A stretch of 64,000 bases of DNA from Zeimonas sp046347945. Its GTDB lineage: Bacteria; Pseudomonadota; Gammaproteobacteria; Burkholderiales; Burkholderiaceae_E. The notes beneath the pieces were generated by a model. It saw nothing but the letters and a program-made list of their open reading frames with translations, had not been told where the DNA came from and searched no databases. Within the stretch, counting starts at the first letter, position 1. Every line of letters begins with the position of its first letter. Below are positions 9,332-16,689 of this stretch, one piece after another. The position numbers and the translations under genes are program-made. The stretch lies in the NCBI GenBank assembly GCA_046347945.1, contig JAXMFB010000007.1, positions 62,001 to 126,000 on the forward strand, written 5' to 3'.

Positions 9332-9961
9332 TCAGCCACCCTGTTCGTCGCTCGGCGCGAGCACCCGGCGCGTGAGCGCCGCGAGCCCGGCCGCGCCCGC
9401 ATCGGCATCGAGCGCCGCGAGCAGCGAGCGCCGATCTGCCGGCGCGCGGTTCTGGCTGAGCTTGAACTTCGCTTCGATGCGCTCGACGTCGATCTCGAAC
9501 GCCACGATCGCCGCGACCAGCTTCGCCTCGAACTCCGGGTCGAGCGACATCGTCCAGCGCCCGGCGCGACCACCCTCGTAGCGCTCGACCATCTTCGCGA
9601 GAATCGCCCGCGCCTGCGCGGCGTCGCCGACGACCCGCACGTGCCCGTAGCAGTGGATCGCCGCGTAATTCCAGGTCGGCACCAGGTTCGGCGACACGTA
9701 GTGGCGCGGCGACACGTAGCCGTGCGGGCCCTGGAAAATCGCCATCACCGTCGCGTCGCCGAAGGCGCGCCAATGGGGATTGGCCCGCGCCAGATGGCCC
9801 ACGAGCACCGTGCGTCCGTCACGGCGCTCGCGCAGCAGCGGCAAGTGCGTGGCAAAGGGCTCGCCGTCGCGCTGCGACACCAGCGTCGCGAACGAATGGT
9901 CGTCGATCAGTTCGTCGACCAGAGCGTCATCGTTCGCCTGGAAGTGCGCCGGGACATACAT
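9332..9961 (-). CDS. PaiB-type FMN-binding protein
   Basis: This 209-residue protein starts MYVPAHF, the hallmark N-terminus of the PaiB family, and carries the conserved HGYVSPRHY and PTWNYAAIHCYG motifs of the split-barrel FMN-binding fold. In Bacillus PaiB is described as a negative regulator of sporulation and protease genes; in Proteobacteria the role is not well defined, and a flavin-dependent redox or heme-related role is possible. A GGAGG lies 8 bases before the ATG. It is 15 bases downstream of the pyruvate carboxylase stop and about 100 bases upstream of the alkA-type gene, so it may be cotranscribed with either. Confidence 0.87.
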   Translation of the reverse strand: MYVPAHFQANDDALVDELIDDHSFATLVSQRDGEPFATHLPLLRERRDGRTVLVGHLARANPHWRAFGDATVMAIFQGPHGYVSPRHYVSPNLVPTWNYAAIHCYGHVRVVGDAAQARAILAKMVERYEGGRAGRWTMSLDPEFEAKLVAAIVAFEIDVERIEAKFKLSQNRAPADRRSLLAALDADAGAAGLAALTRRVLAPSDEQGG

Positions 9962-9976
9962 GCGGGAACCTCCGCG

Positions 9977-12900
9977 TCAGTATTCGAGCAGCAGGTCGTG
10001 CGCTGCGACCGTCTCGCCGGGCTTCACGTGCACCGCGCGGACCGTGCCATCGCGCTCGGCGCGAATCTGCGTCTCCATCTTCATCGCCTCGATCGACACC
10101 AGCGGGTCGCCGGCGCGCACCGATTGCCCGGCCTTCACCGCGACCGTGACGATCATTCCCGGCATCGGCGCCGGAACGTGCGCCGGGTTGCCCGACTCGG
10201 CCTGCACGCGCCGCGGCGCGCGCGCCGCGCCCGCCTTCTCGATGCGCATCGTGCGTGGCTGGCCGTTCAGTTCGAAGAACACGCGCACCAGTCCCTCCTC
10301 CTCGGCGGGGGCGGTTCCCTGCATGCTGACGATCAGCGTCTTGCCGGGATCGATGTCGATTGCGATCTCCTCGCGCTCGCGCATCCCGTAGAAGAAGGTC
10401 TGCGTCGGCAGCAGGCTCACGTCGCCGTACTGACGTCTGTGCTCGGCGTAGTCGCGGAACACCTTCGGATACATCAGCCACGACGCGAGATCGTCGTCGT
10501 CGATGCGATGGCCAGCCGCCTTGCCCGCGTCCTGGCGCGCCTGCTCGAGATCGACGGGCGCGAGTCGATCGCCGGGCCGGTACGGCGCGGGGGGCTCGGG
10601 CACGATCGGGTGCGCGCTGTCGCACTTCAGGACCTTGCGCGACAGCGCCGCCGGGAAGCCGTCGGGCGGGAAACCCAGTTCGCCGCGGAACAGCGACACC
10701 ACGCTCTCGGGGAACGCGATCTCGCGCGCGGGGTCGAGCACGTCCGCGGCCGACAGGTCGTTGGCCACCATGAACAGCGCCATGTCGCCGACCACCTTCG
10801 ATGTCGGCGTCACTTTCACGATGTCGCCGAACAGCCGGTTGACTTCGGCATAGGCCTGCGCGACCTCGGGCCAGCGCTGCTCGAGACCGAGCGCGCGCGC
10901 CTGCTCGCGCAGGTTCGTGTACTGACCGCCCGGCATCTCGTGGCGGTAGACGTCGGCGGTGCCGGCGCGGATGTCGGATTCGAACGGCGCGTAGAGCCGC
11001 CGCGCGCCTTCCCAGTAGTGCGAGATCTCCTGCATCGCCGGGCGATCGACGCCGGGATCGCGCTCGTCGCCTTCGAGGGCCGCGACGATCGCGCCGAGGT
11101 TGGGCTGCGACGTGAGTCCGCTCATCGCGTCCATCGCGCCGTCGACCGCATCCGCGCCCGCCTCCACGGCGGCCAGCACCGACGCCGCGGCGGCGCCGCT
11201 GGTGTCGTGCGTATGGAAGTGCACCGGCAGGCCGGTCTCCTCGCGCAACGCGCGGACCAGCTCGCGCACCGCGCGCGGCCGGCACACGCCTGCCATGTCC
11301 TTGATGCCGATCAGGTGCACGCCCGCGCGCTGCAACTGGCGCGCAGTGTCGAGGTAATAGCGCAGCCCGTACTTCGGCCGAGACGCGTCGAACAGATCGC
11401 CGGTGTAGCAGACCGCCCCTTCGCACAGCCTCCCCGACTCGCGCACCGCGTCGATCGCCACGCGCATGTTCTCGACCCAGTTCAGCGAATCGAAGACGCG
11501 GAACAGGTCGATGCCGCCAGCCGCGGCCCGCTGGACGAAATGGCGCACGACGTTGTCGCTGTAGTTCGTGTACCCGACCGCGTTGCTGCCGCGCAGCAGC
11601 ATCTGGAACAGGATGTTCGGCACCGCGTCGCGCAGCCGCGCGAGCCGCTCCCACGGGTCTTCCTTCAGGAAGCGCAGCGCGACGTCGAAGGTCGCTCCGC
11701 CCCAGCATTCCAGTGACAGCAATTGCGGCAGCATGCGCGCGTAATACGGCGCGATCCGCAGCATGTCGATCGTGCGCATCCGCGTCGCGAGCAGCGACTG
11801 GTGCGCGTCGCGCATCGTCGTGTCGGTGAGCAGCACGCGCGGATGTGCGCGCATCCATTCGGCGAACCGCTGCGGGCCGAGTTCCAGCAACCGCTGGCGC
11901 GTGCCCGGCGGCGGCGCGGCCGACAGGTCGATCGGCGGGGTCGCCGTCGCAAGCGCATCGCCCGCGACGGCTTCGCCGGCACGCCGGCTGCGCGGCAGCA
12001 CCAGGTGATGGTGCGACAGGTCGGGACGCGCGCGCCCCTTCATGTCGGGGTGGCCGTTGACGGTCACCTCGCCGATGTAGCGCAGCAGCCGCGTCGCGCG
12101 GTCGCGTCGCCTGGGAAACCGGAACAGCTCGGGCGTCGTGTCGATGAAGCGCGTGGTCACTCGCCCGGCGGCGAAGTCCGGGTGGTTGATCACGTTCTCG
12201 ACGAACTGCAGATTCGTGGCCAGCCCGCGGATCCGGAATTCGCGCAGTCCGCGGTCCATCCGCCGGATCGCTTCCTCGGCGGTTGGTGCCCAGGCTGTCA
12301 CCTTGACCAGCAGCGAGTCGTAGTACGGCGTGATCACGGCGCCCGAATAGGCGGTGCCGCCGTCCAGCCGCAGCCCGAAGCCGGCTGCGCTGCGATAGGC
12401 GGTGATGCGACCGTAGTCGGGAGTGAAGTTGTTCTCCGGGTCTTCGGTGGTGATCCGGCACTGCAGCGCGTGCCCGTTGAGCCGGATGTCCTGCTGCCTC
12501 GGCACCGGGCAATCGGCGTCGCCGATCCGCGCGCCCTCGCTGATCCGCAACTGCGCCTTCACGATGTCGACCCCGGTCACCTGCTCGGTCACCGTGTGCT
12601 CGACCTGGATCCGCGGATTGACCTCGATGAAGTAGAAGCGGCCGGTGTCGGCGTCCATCAGGAACTCGACGGTGCCGGCGTGCGTGTAGCCGACCCGCCG
12701 CGCCAGCTTCAGCGCCGACTCGCACAGCTCGGCGCGACGCACATCGTCCAGGTACGGCGCCGGCGCGCGCTCGACCACCTTCTGGTTGCGCCGCTGCACC
12801 GAGCAGTCGCGCTCGAACAGGTGCACGAGATTGCCGTGGCGGTCGCCGATCACCTGCACCTCGACGTGGCGCGCGTGGCGCACCAGCTTCTCGAGGTAGA

Positions 12901-13498
12901 CCTCGTCGTTGCCGAACGCCGCCGCGGCTTCGCGCCTCGCGACGTCCAGTTGCGCATCGAGGTCGGCCTCCGACTCGATGACCCGCATGCCGCGCCCGCC
13001 GCCGCCCCAACTCGCCTTGAGCATCAGCGGATAGCCAACCGAGGCGGCCAGCCGCCGCGCCTCGGCGACGTCGGCCGGCAGCGGCCCGGTGGCCGGCATC
13101 ACCGGCACGCCGGCGGCGACCGCCGCGGCGCGGGCGGCGACCTTGTTGCCGAGCGTGGTCATCACCTCGGGCGTCGGCCCGACGAATACGATGCCGGCCG
13201 CCGCGCAGGCCCGCGCGAAGTCCGGGTTCTCCGACAGAAAGCCGTAGCCGGGATGGATCGCGTCGACCTTCGCGCGCCTGGCGATGCGGATGATGTCGTC
13301 GATGTCGAGGTAGGCCTGCAGCGGCTTGCGCCCCTCGCCGACCAGGTAGCTCTCGTCGGCCTTGAACCGGTGCAGCGCGAAGCGGTCCTCGTGGGAATAG
13401 ATGGCGACGGTGCGCATGCCGAGCTCGGCGGCGGCCCGCATCACGCGGATCGCGATTTCCGAACGGTTGGCGACGAGAAGGGAGTGGATTCGGTGCAT
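9977..13498 (-). CDS. pyc: Pyruvate carboxylase
   Basis: This 1173-residue protein is the full-length single-chain enzyme (family size about 1150-1180). Residues about 1-460 form the biotin carboxylase with the ATP-grasp core (FLSENPDFARAC, HVEVQVIGDRHGN). About 540-1050 is the carboxyltransferase with LLTDTTMRDAHQSL and the metal-site region. The C-terminal biotin carrier has EAMKME with the biotinylated lysine at about residue 1140. It converts pyruvate, bicarbonate and ATP to oxaloacetate, replenishing the TCA cycle and supporting gluconeogenesis; fbp lies 6 kb away. ATG 13498 is chosen because the conserved MHRIHSLLVANRSEIA follows. Downstream genes follow in the same direction. Confidence 0.96.
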   Translation of the reverse strand: MHRIHSLLVANRSEIAIRVMRAAAELGMRTVAIYSHEDRFALHRFKADESYLVGEGRKPLQAYLDIDDIIRIARRAKVDAIHPGYGFLSENPDFARACAAAGIVFVGPTPEVMTTLGNKVAARAAAVAAGVPVMPATGPLPADVAEARRLAASVGYPLMLKASWGGGGRGMRVIESEADLDAQLDVARREAAAAFGNDEVYLEKLVRHARHVEVQVIGDRHGNLVHLFERDCSVQRRNQKVVERAPAPYLDDVRRAELCESALKLARRVGYTHAGTVEFLMDADTGRFYFIEVNPRIQVEHTVTEQVTGVDIVKAQLRISEGARIGDADCPVPRQQDIRLNGHALQCRITTEDPENNFTPDYGRITAYRSAAGFGLRLDGGTAYSGAVITPYYDSLLVKVTAWAPTAEEAIRRMDRGLREFRIRGLATNLQFVENVINHPDFAAGRVTTRFIDTTPELFRFPRRRDRATRLLRYIGEVTVNGHPDMKGRARPDLSHHHLVLPRSRRAGEAVAGDALATATPPIDLSAAPPPGTRQRLLELGPQRFAEWMRAHPRVLLTDTTMRDAHQSLLATRMRTIDMLRIAPYYARMLPQLLSLECWGGATFDVALRFLKEDPWERLARLRDAVPNILFQMLLRGSNAVGYTNYSDNVVRHFVQRAAAGGIDLFRVFDSLNWVENMRVAIDAVRESGRLCEGAVCYTGDLFDASRPKYGLRYYLDTARQLQRAGVHLIGIKDMAGVCRPRAVRELVRALREETGLPVHFHTHDTSGAAAASVLAAVEAGADAVDGAMDAMSGLTSQPNLGAIVAALEGDERDPGVDRPAMQEISHYWEGARRLYAPFESDIRAGTADVYRHEMPGGQYTNLREQARALGLEQRWPEVAQAYAEVNRLFGDIVKVTPTSKVVGDMALFMVANDLSAADVLDPAREIAFPESVVSLFRGELGFPPDGFPAALSRKVLKCDSAHPIVPEPPAPYRPGDRLAPVDLEQARQDAGKAAGHRIDDDDLASWLMYPKVFRDYAEHRRQYGDVSLLPTQTFFYGMREREEIAIDIDPGKTLIVSMQGTAPAEEEGLVRVFFELNGQPRTMRIEKAGAARAPRRVQAESGNPAHVPAPMPGMIVTVAVKAGQSVRAGDPLVSIEAMKMETQIRAERDGTVRAVHVKPGETVAAHDLLLEY

Positions 13499-13778
13499 CG
13501 GCTGGATCACGGGGCTGGGAGGGGTGCCCGAAGCCGGCCAGGACACGCATGGACTTTCGCGCGGCGGCGGCAGCGGGCCGGGTTGCGGCAACGCAACATT
13601 ACGCGCCGAAGCGCGACCCCGCAACGCCGGCCCCGTCCGGTCCGGAACGCGCCGTGGCTGTTGTCGGCACGCCACCATTCGGGGCGCCCGCCGAAGAGTT
13701 CCTGCCGGCCTGCCCGCACCGAGCGGTTACGATGCTGACTGCGATGCGCCGCCGGCGCAAGCCTCCGACGACATCTCG

Positions 13779-15401
13779 ATGAAGTGTTTCCCGCTGCGCC
13801 CGCTCCGGGCGCTCTGTGCCGTCACGATCAGCGCGTTCCTCGCCGCCTGCGGCGGCGGGGGCGGCAGCAGCACTACCGACACGCGGGCTTGCTGTTACGA
13901 CTACAGCACGTTCGTCGTGCCGCCGCCCCTCGCCGGCCCCGATCGGCTGCTGCCCGACCAGTGGCATCTGGACAACTTCGGCCAGAGCGGCGGCACCGCG
14001 GGCGAAGACCTGAACGTCGCCGGGGCGACCGGAGCCTGGGCGCTGGGCACGAAGGGCGAAGGCGTGCGCGTGGCCATCGTCGACGACGCGATCGAAACCG
14101 TCCACCCCGACCTGGCGCCGAACTTCAGCGTCGCGGATACCGCGTCGTACTACAACTACCTGTTCCCGGGCTCGCCGCCGCTGCCCTACTACCTCGACGA
14201 GGATCACGGCACCTCGGTGGCGGGCATCGCGGTGGCCCGCGACGGCAACGCGATCGGCGGCGCCGGCGTCGCGCCCCGCGCGTCGCTGGGCGCCTACAAC
14301 GCGCTGGCGACCAGCCAGGATGCGGACATCGGCGATGCGCTGCGCCGCGCGCCCGACGTCACCGGGGTTTACAACAACAGCTGGGGATCGCCGGACAACG
14401 GGGTGCTCAACGCGGCGGAGGCCAGCTTCGTGACGGCGATCGAGGCCGGGATCACGACCGGGCGCAACGGCAAGGGCTCGGTCTACGTGTTCCCGGCCGG
14501 CAACGGCGGCAACGGCGGCGCGAACGCCAACGTCTGGGACCTCGCCGGGCACCTGATCGACGAGAACTCGAACTTCGACGGCTATGTCAACAAGCGCGGC
14601 GTCATCGCGGTCTGCGCGGTCGACGACAACGGCGTCGCGCCGAGCTATGCCGAGCCCGGCGCCAACATCCTCGTCTGCGGTCGCTCGGGCAACGATCGCG
14701 TGGGCATCACCACCACGATGCCGCAGGGCACCTATCGCTCGACCTTCTCGGGCACCTCGGCCAGCACGCCGACGGTATCCGGCATCGTCGCGCTGATGTT
14801 GAAGGAACGGCCCGACCTGACCTGGCGCGACGTGCGCCTGATCCTCACCATGACGGCTCGCAAGAACGACCCGTCGAACCCCGGCTGGACGACGAACTAC
14901 GGCCTGAACTTCAATCCGAAATACGGATTCGGCGCAGCCGACGCGGCAGCAGCAGTTGCGCTCGCGCGGACCTGGACCAGCGTCGACGGTGGCAGCCCGG
15001 TGATGAGGTCTTGCCAGTACACCCGGACCTTCCCGCTGCCGAAGGATCTGGACGACGCGAAACCGCCTGCCACCGACAGCTTCGATGCGAGCGGCTGCGC
15101 TATCGGCAAGATCGAGTTCGTCGAGGTGTTCTTCAGTGCGACGCACCCATATAGCGGCGACCTGCGAATCGAGTTGCTCAGCCCGCACGGGCTGGTCAGC
15201 CAGCTCGCGAGCGAGCGCATCTGCCTGCTGGACGGCGACCAATTTGCCGACAGCTGCGGAAACTACGACAACTGGCAGTTCGGCTCGGTTCGCCACATGG
15301 AAGAGGCGGCCGCCGGAAACTGGACGCTGCGCGTCACGGACGCGCAGACCGGCGACTCGGGCACCTGGACTGCCTGGGGCCTGAAAATCTGGGGACGATG
15401 A
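13779..15401 (+). CDS. S8 (subtilisin/kexin-like) serine protease lipoprotein with P-domain
   Basis: This 540-residue protein starts with a lipoprotein signal peptide whose lipobox ends FLAAC, giving Cys24 as the lipidated residue. The catalytic domain begins almost at once (DQWHLDNFGQ), with Asp at about 102 (VAIVDDA), His143 (DEDHGTSVAG), the oxyanion Asn in FPAGNGG and Ser327 (SGTSAS). The last 130 residues resemble a proprotein-convertase P-domain (HPYSGDLRIELLSP, GTWTAWGLKIWG). It would be a membrane-anchored protease outside the inner membrane. Unusually, no prodomain lies between the signal peptide and the catalytic domain. The next gene overlaps by 4 bases (ATGA) and encodes a prodomain-like protein. 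Confidence 0.9.
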   Translation: MKCFPLRPLRALCAVTISAFLAACGGGGGSSTTDTRACCYDYSTFVVPPPLAGPDRLLPDQWHLDNFGQSGGTAGEDLNVAGATGAWALGTKGEGVRVAIVDDAIETVHPDLAPNFSVADTASYYNYLFPGSPPLPYYLDEDHGTSVAGIAVARDGNAIGGAGVAPRASLGAYNALATSQDADIGDALRRAPDVTGVYNNSWGSPDNGVLNAAEASFVTAIEAGITTGRNGKGSVYVFPAGNGGNGGANANVWDLAGHLIDENSNFDGYVNKRGVIAVCAVDDNGVAPSYAEPGANILVCGRSGNDRVGITTTMPQGTYRSTFSGTSASTPTVSGIVALMLKERPDLTWRDVRLILTMTARKNDPSNPGWTTNYGLNFNPKYGFGAADAAAAVALARTWTSVDGGSPVMRSCQYTRTFPLPKDLDDAKPPATDSFDASGCAIGKIEFVEVFFSATHPYSGDLRIELLSPHGLVSQLASERICLLDGDQFADSCGNYDNWQFGSVRHMEEAAAGNWTLRVTDAQTGDSGTWTAWGLKIWGR

Positions 15402-15994
15402 TGCGACCAGCACTCGTGGCGCTCGCGCTGGCCGGCCTGGCTTCGGCTCACCCGTCCTTCGCCGCCGACGCGAGTCAGGCGCTGCCGCGCAAGCCCGGCG
15501 CGACCGCTTCCGGCAAGGCCGCCGGCCCCGCCGGGGCCGGCAGGACCGCGAGCGCCGCCAGCCTCTACTACTACGAGAACGGCCACAAGAAGACCCTGCG
15601 CATCGACCCCGGCTGGGTCGCCGACTTCGCCTCCCCCGCGAAAGCCGAGCCGGGCAAGCCGCGTACGCCGGTGAAGCGCTTCATCGGCGGCGAGAAGGGT
15701 CTCGAGACGCTGCCGGGCGGCTCCTCGCCGGTGTTCCGTGACGACAACGGCGCAATGCGCGCGCTGGCCGGCGGCGTCGTCGTGCGCCTGCGCGAGGCCG
15801 ACCTGCCCGACGCGCGCGCGCGGCTCGCCGACGCCGGCCTGCTGCCCATCCGGCAGCTCGATCCGGAAGGCCGCAACTGGCTGGTCGCGTCGCCGGCCGG
15901 CATGCCTGCGCTGGAGCTCGCCAACCAGCTGCACGACCCCGGCAAGTACGACACGGCGACACCGAACTGGTGGCGCCCGCGCTCGCTGAAGTAG
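15398..15994 (+). CDS. Secreted protein resembling a stand-alone S8-protease prodomain
   Basis: This 198-residue protein has a Sec signal peptide (MMRPALVALALAGLASAHPSF, likely cut after Ala-Phe-Ala-Ala). A Gly/Ala/Pro-rich stretch precedes a mixed region, and residues about 125-190 follow the pattern of subtilase prodomains: a first strand GGVVVRLREADL, a helix with ARARLADAGL, a second strand NWLVASPAG, a helix ALELANQL and then ATPNWW. That last stretch resembles the EPNW that precedes the catalytic domain in fused proteases. It starts inside the stop codon of the protease gene (ATGA), so the two should be made together. I infer that it folds or inhibits the protease in trans. No exact family is recognised, and a different inhibitor or chaperone role is possible. 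Confidence 0.65.
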   Translation: MMRPALVALALAGLASAHPSFAADASQALPRKPGATASGKAAGPAGAGRTASAASLYYYENGHKKTLRIDPGWVADFASPAKAEPGKPRTPVKRFIGGEKGLETLPGGSSPVFRDDNGAMRALAGGVVVRLREADLPDARARLADAGLLPIRQLDPEGRNWLVASPAGMPALELANQLHDPGKYDTATPNWWRPRSLK

Positions 15995-16004
15995 CGCGCG
16001 CCCG

Positions 16005-16631
16005 CTAGGGCTTCTGCTCGACGGGCACCTCGACGCGGCGCGTCACGCCGCTCGGGCCCGGAAAGTCACCGAGGATCGCACGCGCGAGCAGCGGCAGCAC
16101 CTCGGCCGGCGATGCCGAGTCGACCCCGTCGCTGACCGCGGTGCCTTCGTAGACGCGGTGCGACGGTCGAGCAGCCAGATCGTCGATCTCGATGCGCAGC
16201 CGGTACTCGTACCAGGCGCGGTCGTATTCGACCGGGTAGTAGCCGGGTCCCCACCAGGGCCACGGCCCGCCGATGCTCACGCCGCCGCGCGATCCCCAGG
16301 TGCCCCACCAGAAATACGGCTGCACCATCGGGTACGCCTCGACGAAGCGGCCGAACTGGCGCGAGACGCCATAGTCGAAACCGATCGAGAACCGCGGGTT
16401 CGCCGCTTCCTGGAAGCCGGCGCGTGCGAGCTCGGCCCGCATCACGCGCTCCCAGGTCGCGTGCTCGAGGCTGTCGCGCTGGGCGGCCGTGCGGACCAAC
16501 TGGTAGGTGCGCGGCGCATCGGCCGGCCATTCGTGGAACGCGGTCAGCTGGCCGCGCAGCGACGTCGCGCATCCCGCCAGCAGCACCGTCAGTCCGGCCA
16601 CGACTCCGGCGATCCAGCGGCGCGCGGTCAT
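16005..16631 (-). CDS. DUF4136-type lipoprotein
   Basis: This is a 208-residue protein with a lipoprotein signal peptide ending LLAGCAT about 20 residues from ATG 16631. The body has the DUF4136 pattern: RTYQLVRT, ATWERVMRAELARAGF, then a Tyr/Trp/Gly-rich stretch (GGPWPWWGPGYYPVEYD) and a final sheet region. Its function is unknown; members are outer-membrane or periplasmic lipoproteins. Starts further upstream exist (for example near 16669) but would put too long a leader before the lipobox. The gene is divergent from pepN, with about 58 bases between the starts. Confidence 0.75.
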   Translation of the reverse strand: MTARRWIAGVVAGLTVLLAGCATSLRGQLTAFHEWPADAPRTYQLVRTAAQRDSLEHATWERVMRAELARAGFQEAANPRFSIGFDYGVSRQFGRFVEAYPMVQPYFWWGTWGSRGGVSIGGPWPWWGPGYYPVEYDRAWYEYRLRIEIDDLAARPSHRVYEGTAVSDGVDSASPAEVLPLLARAILGDFPGPSGVTRRVEVPVEQKP

Positions 16632-16689
16632 CGAGCGGAGGGCGCCCCTCGAACGCTTACAATCGTCCATCACCTGCCTCTTGCTGCTC

